Shown: positions 26,001-34,189 of the stretch, piece by piece
Position numbering within the stretch: position 1 is the stretch's first letter
How the letters are laid out: every line of letters starts with the position of its first letter
DNA from: Triplophysa rosa
Taxonomy: Eukaryota; Chordata; Actinopteri; Cypriniformes; Nemacheilidae
Assembly (NCBI RefSeq): GCF_024868665.1
Contig: NC_079905.1
Location: 10,441,080-10,505,079 of the forward strand
Reading direction: 5' to 3'
Length of the DNA: 64,000 nucleotides
Program-made: the position numbers and the translations under genes
The notes under the pieces: model-generated
The model's database searches: none
Told to the model about the DNA's origin: nothing
What the model saw: only the letters and a program-made list of their open reading frames with translations

Positions 26001-29000
26001 GGAGGTCTATTAAAAAAAAAATCAATAAAACAACATATTAGATTTGATAGTAGGGCTGAAACGATTCCTTCAGTAACTCGAGTAATTCGAATACAAAAAA
26101 ATCATTGAGGCAATTTTTGTTGCTCGAAGCTTTGTTTAATCCATTTAACTACAGTACACACGGAGCACTGCGTTTCCCCACAGACCGTTATTACTGACGC
26201 ACAGCCCGTTAAACTCTATTCATGTTACAGGGCTCTCAAGTCTCACTCATTCACCGTGAGACACGCATTTTAGTCTGTTCACACGCTCACACGTATCTCT
26301 CATGCTGATAAATAAGTGATAGCTTATTGAAATGGTGAACTGCTATTTTACTTAGTTATAGTCTATTTTGCGAGTGAAACTTGTTTTCCAGCTGCATTGA
26401 GTCCATCAAACTAGATACGGACTAGTGGATGCCGAATCCTGTTATTTACACGTCATCTGTCTGTTCTGAGTGAATGAACAGCACAGTTTAACGTGCCACA
26501 AGCGTGATGCTCATGAATTTGTCTGCGCTGAATGAGGACATGAACTTCATCTCCAGAGTTGCTCTGAGAGTTTATTTCAGAACATTTTACTAAGTGAAGC
26601 TAACACACTAAAAAATAAGCGTCTTCCGACGACCTGCCAAAATAAAAGTCCAGTTAACTCTGTATTTTTATGTGGACAAATATATTACTATTTAATAGTA
26701 AAAAAAGAAAAACTAATTTACATAAACTAAATGCATCATGCATAAGCTGAAGTTAGTTGTTTACCTTTGAAATTATTCTTTCTATTTTTATTAATGTTTC
26801 TTATTTATACATTTGTATTAGGCCTATATTGCATTTTGAATGTAATATGGCAATGGAATGTACTAAATGCGTTTAGTTTTCACAGATATTAATGTATGCA
26901 ATTTCAGCAATAAATATGTGAATTTTTCTAAAAAGAAAACGAATTAGTTGTTCATTTTAAGAGACCCGTCTTATTTTCTCTTGTATATTTAGAGTTGCTC
27001 TTTAATAAAGAAAAAGTACTTATTATCCGAATACCCGATTAATCGATGGAAAATCAGTAGATTACTCGATTACTAAAATAATCGATAGCTGCAGCCCTAT
27101 TTGATAGCATAATCTTATGGTGATATAAATGAAGCGTTATACTTGCCCTGTCTGAGCATGTTTGCCTGATGCTCATGGTAGGCATCTTCCATCTCTGCTT
27201 CCAGCTTCTCACGGGCTTCACGGATGTTCTTCTCTACCTGCTGCCTCTGTTGTTTCTCCATCTCATCAAGGGACTTCCAGCGCTGAGAGTATTCAAACTC
27301 AAAGGTGCCAGGACGGGCAAATCGTGGAGGCTGCTCCCGCTCCCTGAAATGAAATAAATGCCCATTAAAAAAAACTCAAATATCAAATAAGTTAAACCGG
27401 CATGTTAAGTCTAGAAAACATCTGTTACTGCTGCCACATGCCACCCAAATTATTACACCATCTGTCCAGCTTGATTTACATGATAAGGACAAGAAATAGT
27501 TTTAAACCCTAAGAGAGATTAAAAAACTGTGATTGTACTCATAGAAAAAAGCGATAAATCAACATAGCTTACTTTTGATACGTGGGGTTCTTCTGCGCAA
27601 GCTTCTCTGGCAAACCATCCTCCTCATCAAATTGCTCTAATAATTCAACAACAATTGGACGGGGCGCCCTAACAAAAGACACACAGTAGCATCAACACAT
27701 TTTCCAAACATTCAATAAAACACACTGCTTCATTGTACAAAGAACTCCATCTTACGATGTGAGAAGGAACACCCCATCATTAACACGATCCATTGCCTTC
27801 CGAGCTGCGGGTTTGGAAGAGAACTCGACAATGCCTTTTCCTGTTGAGCGGCCACGATCATCTACGATAACTATAGCTCTTTCCACTACTCCAAACTGAG
27901 AGAAGGCCTCATCCAGCAGCTCATTCGAGACAAAGGGGGATAAGTTACGCACAGACAGTGCAGCAGAGTGAGTGGCAAAGCGAACTCTGAGTGGTCTGCC
28001 TTTCATTGGAGTATCATCCAGCTCGGCTTTCGCAATCTCAGCCAAGGCACGAGATTCCTATAAATAAAAAGATTAGGATTTGAATGTGTATGATGTATGC
28101 ATTTACACAATCCAGCAGTGCAGAGGATAATTTATAGAACAGCCAAAATGGAGTGACTATTAAATCTTACCAGTCTTATGAAGCCGAAACCTTTGCTTTG
28201 ATTGATGAAGACCTCACTGGGGTCTCCAAATTTGGCGAACAACCTCCTGAATTCTACATCGGTGATGTCGTTTGGCAGGTTGCCAATGAACAATCTGCAA
28301 CGTTGAGTATAGGTTTTCTCCCCAGGTTTGCGAAGCAAAGATAATGTTGCCTTCAACTCCTAAAATACAAGATAAAAAAATTATATACAAGTTTTAAAAT
28401 AATATCTCTTAACCATACGCGTTTAAAAAGATGTCTTAATCACTTTTTAAACAGATGCGAACCTTCGAGAGGCCTCGCTTCTACCATCAATAATCCTGCT
28501 TCAGATCCAAACGCTTGCGCAACACAAACATAACCTACTTTTACAACAGACAAGGCCGTGCTAAGCCATTAAGAGGTTTTTAGCTAAATAAAATACAAAC
28601 ACGCAACACTAACAAAGACAACTAAAGGTTTTGCCATTTTTTACATAAAAAGGACATCCAAATGAGCGGCCCAGCACCGTGAGTCCTACCTATTGTTTAA
28701 GGCGCCTACAAAATGGCTGCTCTGCCGCAGCAACGCCATTCTACCAAAAAATCTTTTAAAGTACAATTTCACACACAGCTTGCTCAAACACCAATTTTTC
28801 GCTATAAATGACTGTTTGCGGTAAATTCTTAGTTATTATACCTGAGAATGAGACACGTCCTCGTTTTTTGGATTTTGTTGTGGCTTCTGCTCTGGCGCTT
28901 TCTTCGCAGGCGGAACATGCTGTTTCTGGCCATTCCCCATCCCACCTCGAGGAGTGTTTTGTTTAGGCTGGTTCTGTGGAGAACCGAGGTCCGGGGTCTT

Positions 29001-29417
29001 TACGTTGGCGTTATTCTGAGGCGGTGGAGACTGAATCTTCGGCGCAACGTTAGCGGGAATGGCAGTCTGGGGTGTCGACGGGGCTTTATTGTTGTTACCC
29101 TGCTGGGCCAAAGTTGGGCCCTGGGCAGGGGGCGACTGAATGGCAGGCTTATTCTGTACGGATTCTTGCGGTTTCTGAGGCGTAACGTTAACGTTAGCTG
29201 CTGGATTGGGTTGATTCCCCTGGTTTGCCTTAAATCCACCACCCACATCCTGGTTTGCGTTAAATCCACCACCCACATGGCCTCCACGGTTTTGAAAAGG
29301 TTGCTGGTTTTGATTCCGAAAGTAGGGGTTTCCCATTGCACCACGCATTCCCATTATTCCTCCGCGGCCTCGTTGCTGGAATCCTCCTCCGCGGTTACGG
29401 GAACGGTCACGAGACAT
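13889..29417 (-). CDS. sfpq: sfpq, splicing factor proline/glutamine-rich (10 coding exons)
   Basis: SFPQ is a nuclear DBHS-family RNA/DNA-binding protein of paraspeckles; it acts in splicing, transcription and DNA repair and dimerises with NONO or PSPC1. Joining ten exons gives 1830 nt, 609 residues plus stop, against 707 in human. Residues 1-45 are Arg/Gly-rich and 46-192 are Gln/Pro/Asn-rich. RRM1 has RNP2 LFIGNL (215-220) and RNP1 KGFGFIRL (248-255). RRM2 has LSVRNL (289-294) and GKGIVEF (328-334). A NOPS segment (about 357-410) and a long charged coiled coil (about 410-520, [30 protein letters not shown]) follow. The C-terminus GPAKKPRF matches the SFPQ nuclear-localisation end. RCRLF, AELDDTP and VRFATH favour SFPQ over NONO or PSPC1. 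The ATG at 29417 is chosen because MSRDR is the family start and A is at -3; a GTG six bases upstream is not a start. Introns 1-4 and 6-9 are GT-AG; intron 5 is GC-AG. Confidence 0.97.
14388..14985. mobile_element. MITE with TAGCCGGGTTTC ends
   Basis: The ends TAGCCGGGTTTC and GAAACCCGGCTA are inverted repeats about 600 bp apart, possibly with a TA duplication. The interior has TGCGCA-containing subterminal motifs near both ends. A degenerate relative lies at about 56700-56935. It lies in sfpq intron 9. Confidence 0.65.
15130..15485. repeat. Weak TIR-like repeat in sfpq intron 9
   Basis: The stretch starts with GGCAGGCACACACTGAGCGA and ends with a diverged complement (GCATGTGGGCCTTA). Ends are too diverged to define a TSD. 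Confidence 0.3.
15794..18521. mobile_element. hAT-like element cluster with nested insertions
   Basis: The outer ends TAGTGATGCACCAAAA and TTTTTGGTGCATCACTA form terminal inverted repeats, but the flanking octamers (TCAGTAAT, ATTTCTGT) do not match, so the TSD is lost or the ends come from different copies. Inside lies a second hAT-like right end, GACACACCCCTA-like, finishing at 18141, and the element at 16345-17346. No transposase frame was seen. Confidence 0.65.
16345..17346. mobile_element. TIR element, GGGGCCTCATTTATCAA family
   Basis: The ends TGGGGCCTCATTTATCAA and TTGATAAATGAGGCCCCA are inverted repeats enclosing about 1.0 kb; further TGCGTA-rich subterminal repeats lie inside both ends. 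No clear TSD. It is nested in the 15794-18521 cluster. Confidence 0.7.
19141..20143. mobile_element. Nested non-autonomous hAT (TAGGGATGCACCGAA type)
   Basis: This 1003-bp element has termini TAGGGATGCACCGAA and TTCGGTGCATCCCTA and the perfect 8-bp TSD GCAATAAG (19133-19140, 20144-20151). It is inserted in the 18734-23874 host. It contains a (CT)n tract at 19969-19999. A truncated copy in opposite orientation is at about 8511-8775. Confidence 0.92.
21135..21772. mobile_element. Nested non-autonomous hAT (TAGGGTTGTTCCGATA type)
   Basis: This 638-bp element begins TAGGGTTGTTCCGATA and ends CGCCCAACACTA, with the perfect TSD CCAACCAT (21127-21134, 21773-21780). Its ends are rich in CGATA motifs. 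The element at 54354-55807 has similar termini. Confidence 0.9.
22692..23804. mobile_element. Nested non-autonomous hAT (TAGGACTGTGCGATT type)
   Basis: This 1113-bp element begins TAGGACTGTGCGATTTGGG and ends ATTAATCGTTCAGCCCTA, with the perfect TSD TACCCGAT (22684-22691, 23805-23812). It contains a GC-rich tandem repeat at 23349-23497. Confidence 0.9.
23349..23497. repeat. Short GC-rich tandem repeat inside a hAT
   Basis: Two units of 59 and 72 bp, starting at 23349 and 23408, share GTTTAAACGGCTCGTCCGCG; a third partial unit starts at 23480. The second unit has a 13-bp internal extension. Confidence 0.75.
24285..24521 (-). mobile_element. tRNA-derived SINE (V-SINE/HE1-like core)
   Basis: On the minus strand the head GGGGCAGTCGTGGCCTAATG carries an A-box-like TGGCCTAATGG, and GGTTCGATTCC is a perfect Pol III B box. 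The body has the CCCTTGAGCAAGGC core typical of fish V-SINE/HE1-type SINEs. It lies in sfpq intron 9 on the same strand as the gene. Confidence 0.85.
25130..25135 (-). terminator. Candidate intronic poly(A) signal AATAAA in sfpq intron 9
   Basis: On the minus strand AATAAA lies 173 nt beyond the stop codon reached when exon 9 is not spliced. It could serve a shorter transcript with a composite terminal exon. In an AT-rich intron the hexamer alone is weak evidence. Confidence 0.35.
25323..25432 (-). CDS. sfpq: sfpq exon 9 (residues 537-573)
   Basis: The acceptor is GTATCAG|ATATG and the donor GAAATG|GTAATG; 110 nt, phase 0 at its end. It encodes [13 protein letters not shown] and [15 protein letters not shown], aligning with human PYGSGGQKF and MMGSDM. 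If the donor is not used, the frame reads on through V-M-Y-F to a TGA at 25310-25308. Confidence 0.92.
25587..25635 (-). CDS. sfpq: sfpq exon 8 (residues 521-537)
   Basis: The acceptor is TCTACAG|AGGGAA and the donor GACCG|GTAAGA; 49 nt. It encodes [16 protein letters not shown], matching the RERDMRMGGGG part of vertebrate SFPQ. Confidence 0.92.
25721..25835 (-). CDS. sfpq: sfpq exon 7 (residues 482-520, end of coiled coil)
   Basis: The acceptor is CTATAG|ACAAG and the donor GACAAT|GTAAGTG; 115 nt, phase 0 at its end. It encodes [20 protein letters not shown], then [18 protein letters not shown]. Confidence 0.95.
25922..26006 (-). CDS. sfpq: sfpq exon 6 (residues 454-482, coiled coil)
   Basis: The acceptor is TAATAG|ACCTC and the donor CTCAG|GTACGT; 85 nt. 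It encodes [20 protein letters not shown] then KRKEMQL, nearly identical to the vertebrate SFPQ coiled coil. Confidence 0.95.
26051..27099. mobile_element. Non-autonomous hAT element in sfpq intron 5
   Basis: The 1049-bp element has termini TAGGGCTG and CAGCCCTA and is flanked by a perfect 8-bp duplication TTTGATAG (26043-26050 and 27100-27107). It has no transposase frame. Removing it with one TSD copy leaves an 83-bp intron, the same size as sfpq introns 3, 6 and 7 (85-87 bp). A diverged relative of its interior lies near 12.9-13.2 kb. Confidence 0.9.
27147..27343 (-). CDS. sfpq: sfpq exon 5 (residues 388-454, NOPS and coiled-coil start)
   Basis: The acceptor is TTTCAG|GGAGC; 197 nt. It encodes [20 protein letters not shown], then [15 protein letters not shown] and [16 protein letters not shown]. 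The exon ends CAG G and the next intron begins GCAAGT, a GC donor. Exon 6 restores the frame only if the exon stops at 27147, giving Asp454, the residue expected in SFPQ. Confidence 0.94.
27573..27668 (-). CDS. sfpq: sfpq exon 4 (residues 356-388, NOPS start)
   Basis: The acceptor is TTAG|G and the donor TATCAAAA|GTAAG; 96 nt. It encodes [20 protein letters not shown] and [10 protein letters not shown], the conserved start of the NOPS dimerisation segment of DBHS proteins. Confidence 0.95.
27756..28057 (-). CDS. sfpq: sfpq exon 3 (residues 256-355, end of RRM1 and RRM2)
   Basis: The acceptor is TATAG|GAATCT and the donor ACATC|GTAAG; 302 nt, ending two bases into a Ser codon completed by exon 4. 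It carries [17 protein letters not shown] of RRM1, then almost all of RRM2, with LSVRNL and STGKGIVEF. Confidence 0.96.
28171..28359 (-). CDS. sfpq: sfpq exon 2 (residues 193-255, RRM1 N-terminal part)
   Basis: The acceptor is TTTTAG|GAG and the donor ACTG|GTAAGA; 63 codons, phase 0 at both ends. It begins [19 protein letters not shown], a segment highly characteristic of DBHS proteins, and ends with RNP1 KGFGFIRL. Confidence 0.96.
28842..29417 (-). CDS. sfpq: sfpq exon 1 (residues 1-192)
   Basis: This exon runs from the start codon to the donor CAG|GTATAA and has 192 codons, phase 0. It encodes the low-complexity N-terminus: [12 protein letters not shown] at the start, RGG-type arginines, then a Gln/Pro/Asn-rich tract. 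Residues 47-66 hold a tandem duplication of a 10-residue unit (VGGGFNANQ then VGGGFKANQ). It is shorter than the human proline-rich region and has fewer polyproline runs, which accounts for most of the length difference from human. Confidence 0.95.
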
Positions 29418-29690
29418 AATCACACTATTGCTGACTTGAAAGGGGTTAAGAAAATGATAGATACGATTAAAAACACACGGTGGTCAAGAACTGCCGATAA
29501 ATACCGTTGAGGAATGTGTCTTCTTATCTCGCACAAACGGCTTGTAAAATGGCCGTGCTCGTGCTGCAGTGATGAAGAGCATAGAAGTGGGAAGGCGGAT
29601 GAGCTCACGAGCCTCCGCCCCAAATCAAATCCTTAACAGCCACTGACGTTCTGGCGCACTCTAGTGGCGCGCGTAAGGGTTTGGATCACA
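29418..29690 (-). promoter_or_regulatory. sfpq 5' UTR and proximal promoter region
   Basis: The stretch just upstream of the sfpq ATG is GC-richer than its surroundings. Reading the minus strand there is a GC box (GGGGCGGAG, complement of 29614-29622), an ACGTCA CRE half-site near 29645 and an inverted YY1-like core (plus strand AAAATGGCCG, 29546-29555). No TATA box is evident. Such a TATA-less promoter would suit a broadly expressed gene; the transcription start was not located. Confidence 0.45.
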
Positions 29691-29694
29691 CGTT

Positions 29695-30058
29695 GGCTGT
29701 GTCCGAAATCGCCCACTATACCCTCATTCACTATTACCTAACGAGTGAGTAAATTCGGACACTCGGTGCACTGGAAGTGCTGCGGGCACCATCTTCTGTC
29801 GAGAGGCGGGAATTCATCAGCGCGAGCATCACGATAGATGGCTAGCAGCTAGCCGTGAGTGTACATCAGTTGTACACTCGTTACCACTTGCCCAAATGGC
29901 GCACTCCGGTCTTGTGGACCTCCCCAGAGTCCACACTCGGTGACGTCAGTAAGTGCAGACCTACAGGGCACTATACATGAGTCCACAAGGTTACATGGGA
30001 GTGCATTTTGGTACAGACTTGAGGTCATCACACCGGAAAGAGCAAGCGGTGCTTTCTA
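29695..30058. repeat. MITE-like block upstream of sfpq
   Basis: It begins GTGTCCGAAATCGCCCACTA, a hallmark of a common fish MITE family, and holds repeated CACTCGGTG and TGTACACTCG blocks. The ends were not resolved. It starts about 280 bp upstream of the sfpq ATG and so may border or overlap the promoter. Confidence 0.5.
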
Positions 30059-30408
30059 ATCACTCTCGCGACTAATTTCTAGAACTGCGCTCTCTTAATG
30101 TTAATAAATATACTTGTAATGTTTTACTAGGCTACTAAATCATTAGTAACATGTTTTAATGTCACTAAATACTTTTAATGTAACTCCATCCAGACATTTC
30201 TGGGTTTGTAGTGGAAAATATCTAGTCTTAAGCAAGATGAACGTCTTGAACGCATCATTACAAATTTTTGAGATTTAATCTTAAAGTCTGTGAAAGTGAT
30301 CATTTTTACCATATATCATGAAAAGCTTTATTATTTGCCCCCTAGCCTACACTTAGGGTGAAAGCGCATAGCATGAATCAAATGGCAACCAGTTACGTTG
30401 TATAGATG

Positions 30409-31956
30409 CTGTGGCTTGCAAAAGTATTCATCCCCCTTCATTTTATTCACATTTTGTAATGCTGCTGCCTTATCTTAAACTACTTTAAAGGATTATTTTT
30501 TTACATTAATCTATACTCCATACACAATAATGACAAAACAAACTGATTTTTGACAGCTTTGCAAATTTATTAAAAATAAAAAACAAAAATAAGTACATTG
30601 CATAAGTATTCATACCCTCAACTCAGAAAATGGTTATAGCGCCTTTACAGACTCAAATCTTTTTGGGTATGATGTGAAAAGCTTTACACATCTGCATTTG
30701 GCAATTTTCTATCATACTTCTCCTCAGATCCTCTCAAACTCTGTCAGGTTGGATGGAGACCATCAGTAGACAGACATTTTCAGGTTTCTACAGAGATGTT
30801 GAGTCGGGTTCAAGCACTAGCTGGGACACTCAAGGATATAGACAGAGTTGTCCATAAGCCACTCTTGTATTGTTTTAGTTGTGTGCTTAGGATCATTGTC
30901 ATGTTGGAGAATGAACCTTCTGCCCTGTCCGAGGTTCTGAATGTTCTGGGCTAGGTTTTCATGATCATTATCTTCGTATTTTGTGTACAGTCCCTGAAGC
31001 TGAAAAACACCCACATCATGATGCTGTTTCCACCACACTTTACTGTTGAGACGGTATTGTACAGGTGTTGAGCAGTGCTTGTTTTTCTCCAACATGATGC
31101 ATGAATCTGAGATTTATCAGACCAGAATATCTTGTTTCTGACAGTTTGAAAGATTCGTTGAAGTATGTTTTTGCATATTTCAAGTTTCCATGTGTCTTCA
31201 CTGAGCAAAGGCTTGAGTCTGGCCACTAAGCCATAAAGCCCAGATTGGTGGAGTGTTGCAGTGATGTTTGTCCTTCTGTAAGTTTCTCCCATCTCCATAT
31301 ATGATCATGGAGCTCAACCAGAGTAATCATCAGCTTCTTGGTCACCGCTCTAACCAAGACCCTTCTCCATCGATGGCTCAGTTTGGACAGGAGGTCAGCT
31401 CAAGTAAGAGATCTGGTGGTTACAAACCTCTTTCATTGAGGATAAATGGAGGCTACATGCTTCTGTGAACCTTCAATACAGCAGATTTTTTTCAGAAGTC
31501 TTCCCCAGATCTGTGCCTTGATACAGTCCTGTCTCAAAGCTCTACTGGCAGTTCTTTTGACCTCATGTCTTGGTTTTTACTTTGATATGCATTTTCAGCT
31601 GTTGCACCCTTTATAGAGAGGTATGTGCCGCTCCAAATCATACTTATTCAATTGAATTTGGCACAGGTTAACTCCACTCGAAGTGTATAAACATCAACAA
31701 GCAAAACTAATGCTTCTGAGCGAAATTTCAAGTGTCCCAGAAAAGGGTATGAATACTAATGCAATGTACTTACTTCAGTTTTTAATTTTTAATAAATTTG
31801 CAAAGTTGTCACAAACCTGTTTTTTGTTTTGTCATTATTGTGCATGGAGTGTAGATTAATGTAAATTATTTTTAATTTAAAGTAGTTTAAGATAAGGCAG
31901 CAACATAACAAAATTTGAATAAAATGAAGGGGGATGAATACTTTTGCAAGCCACTG
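30409..31956. mobile_element. Tc1/mariner-like element
   Basis: The right terminus reads CAGTGGCTTGCAAAAGTATT on the minus strand and is followed by TA; the left end matches it except for mutations in the first bases (TGCTGTGG for TACAGTGG). The 1548-bp length fits Tc1-like elements. The interior holds a broken transposase on the minus strand. Confidence 0.9.
30780..31480 (-). pseudogene. Degenerate Tc1-like transposase
   Basis: Reading frames on the minus strand give, in order, KIFWSD-type sequence (FWSDKSQIHA), HDNDPKHTTKTIQEWL and a decayed LNPTQHL where LNPIEHL is expected. The first two DDE aspartates are therefore still visible, but the catalytic Glu codon reads Gln, a TAG stop precedes it and about 6 nt are missing. 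Frameshifts separate the pieces. The copy cannot encode active transposase. Confidence 0.85.
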
Positions 31957-32044
31957 TATGGAGCAATAAACAGGGGTTGGGTAACAGGAATATGATATCA
32001 TTCCTGTTATTTCAATCACTTTAAACATTTCATAATATTTCAAG

Positions 32045-33221
32045 TAGGGCTGTGTATCGCCAACAACTTTACAATACGATACGCATCCCGATACAAGGCC
32101 ACGATACGGGTCAATTTTTTAATTACACTTATCATACGACAGATTTACAGCAAAATATACTTGCAGAAAACTGCCATACACTGTAAAAAAGCCGTAAAAA
32201 TAGGGCACAATATACTGTATTAATATGAAGGAATTTTCCATGTTCATTTTTACAGTTATTTTACCTGTATTTTACATTTTACACTGCATTCATTTGCATT
32301 TTAGCATTAACGGAAATGTCCGTAAAATAAAGGAAAATGTACTGGTAATTTTCTGCCAGTAGCCTACTTTATCTGTGTACTTATCAGTTAATCTGACAAA
32401 TCAATGCATAAAATAGCTTTGAGGATGAGTAGTTGCAAAAGAAGTCCTTATACAGAGACCCTTGTTTCTACAGGGTGTCTAGGCTACATCATATGTGTGC
32501 ATGTGTTTTACAAATAGACTATATGTCTAACGAATAGATATGAATATATGCATTGACGTGCAGTCAGAGTAAATAGATTTAATTAAACAAGAAAGTGTTG
32601 AATTTAAATAGATGACTTATTTCTTTCTAGTTGTCAGATTTCTAGATATAATGTTGTTAATGTATGGGTGCTGTAAGATTTAAGCAGGTCTTTGCTCTTC
32701 ACTTTCTATTACACCCACATTTACTGTCGCTCTTCCACGTCTTACTTTTCATGTATTATGAGCGAGCGACGCATCACTGCATCGCTCCGCGGCGGGAGTT
32801 TCATTGATTTTAAACGCGTGCAATAGTTTTATATAGTGGATAAGACAGCGTTATGTGTGTGTTGAATTAGCGCCTACACGACACTCACTTTACACTTCGC
32901 CTTAAACGAAACCATTTAAGTGAATGATACGACTTTCATGTTTAACTTACTGCGCTCACGGATGCAGAGAGAAGGTGAGAGAGCGCGCTCTTCATGATCA
33001 CATGCGGGTCACATGAATATAGAATCATGAGGAGCGATCTGTACGGATCACGGATAAACTCCGATCAGATCCTTATACCACTAATAATTGTTAGACAATA
33101 TTTTTGCGTAATAATGGCTAATTTCAAAAGTGCTGCAGAATCGATACGGAGGCAGGTGTATCGATGCGCGCATCGTCTCATGACGATGTATCGCCATATC
33201 GATATTTTGAGTACAGCCCTA
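32045..33221. mobile_element. Non-autonomous hAT with TAGGGCTGTGTATCG end
   Basis: This 1177-bp element begins TAGGGCTGTGTATCGCC and ends GAGTACAGCCCTA, with the perfect 8-bp TSD ATTTCAAG (32037-32044, 33222-33229). It holds a secondary repeat around 32165-32360 (ACACTGTAAAAAA ... TACTGGTAATTTTCTGCCAG), probably a nested MITE. The 107-codon frame at 32994-33317 runs across its right end and is not a gene. Confidence 0.92.
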
Positions 33222-33229
33222 ATTTCAAG

Positions 33230-34010
33230 TGTTTGTAACTTAAGTTTAAGTAATTTTTTCATTGGCGATTATTCTGCTGAAATAACAAACAGTAGGCTAC
33301 ACATTTTTAAGCTATAAGCAAACTAACATGGGCCCAGTTTACACGTCATTTGTAACAAATCTATTACCCCCAGGTATTTCCCCCTCAACCATCCCCAAAA
33401 TGTTTTGGGTCTTCATCAAATTATCAGCCCATTAACAGCCCATGTGGGAAGTTCAATTTCCTCAATTTCCTTGAAGGATCTGACTCTGACTTTTTTACAC
33501 AGGAAAATTACTTTATCTCATTTATGCTAAAATGCAAACATTATGTTGCTCATACGTAAGTAATATGAACTCATGTTAGGATTATCTTCTGCCAAAAAAC
33601 CAATGCTGGATTTGAACAAATATTATAGCGTTTTTTAATTCCTATTGCATTTTCATGCAATACCATAATGCAATTATAAAACTAAGATCTTTTAAAAATA
33701 AAATCATGCTATTTTTCCTTCAAAAATGCAGATTGTGCTCTTTGTTGTTACTAATGAGTTTTGCTTGAAACATTAGATTGCTTCTGTCACGTCTGAGAAA
33801 ATCAAACCCTTATGGTTACTGTCATTAGTAACTGATAAATAAATAGGAATAAATATATGTTTAACACAATAATTAATTTGTTTTGAACAATTGTTTCTGC
33901 TCAGTGCACCCATGAGTTTTCTCCCAGTAATCACAGAATGATATGAACACATCTATTTGTTGGTGCTTCAGAGCAAAACTGCTTCATTTTCAAACAGGGA
34001 TTCAACATCT
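33230..34010. other. Anonymous interval
   Basis: No gene, repeat boundary or splice-site pair is evident in this AT-rich stretch. Confidence 0.5.
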
Positions 34011-34014
34011 TTAA

Positions 34015-34183
34015 AGGGATGCTTCACCCAAAAAGTGAGTCAATGGGGGGCAAAATCTGTGTGGTTATAAGCATTCTTCCAAATATCTTTCTCTGTGTTC
34101 AACAAAGAAATTGATACAGATTAGGAACAACTCTAAAGTGAGTAAATGATGACAGAACTTTCATTTTTGGGTGAAGTATCCCT
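34015..34183. mobile_element. Short Angel-like MITE with TTAA duplication
   Basis: The ends AGGGATGCTTCACCC and GGGTGAAGTATCCCT are inverted repeats flanked by TTAA on both sides (34011-34014, 34184-34187). Confidence 0.85.
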
Positions 34184-34189
34184 TTAAGT

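Noticed and set aside
28848..29510. 220-codon plus-strand open frame
   Set aside because: It is antisense to sfpq exon 1 and its 5' UTR; the leucine/arginine-rich translation is a by-product of the Gln/Pro/Gly-coding strand.
29420..29623. Upstream start extending sfpq
   Set aside because: This minus-strand frame ends in a stop just before the sfpq ATG and is not in frame with it; it could at most be an upstream ORF in a long 5' UTR.
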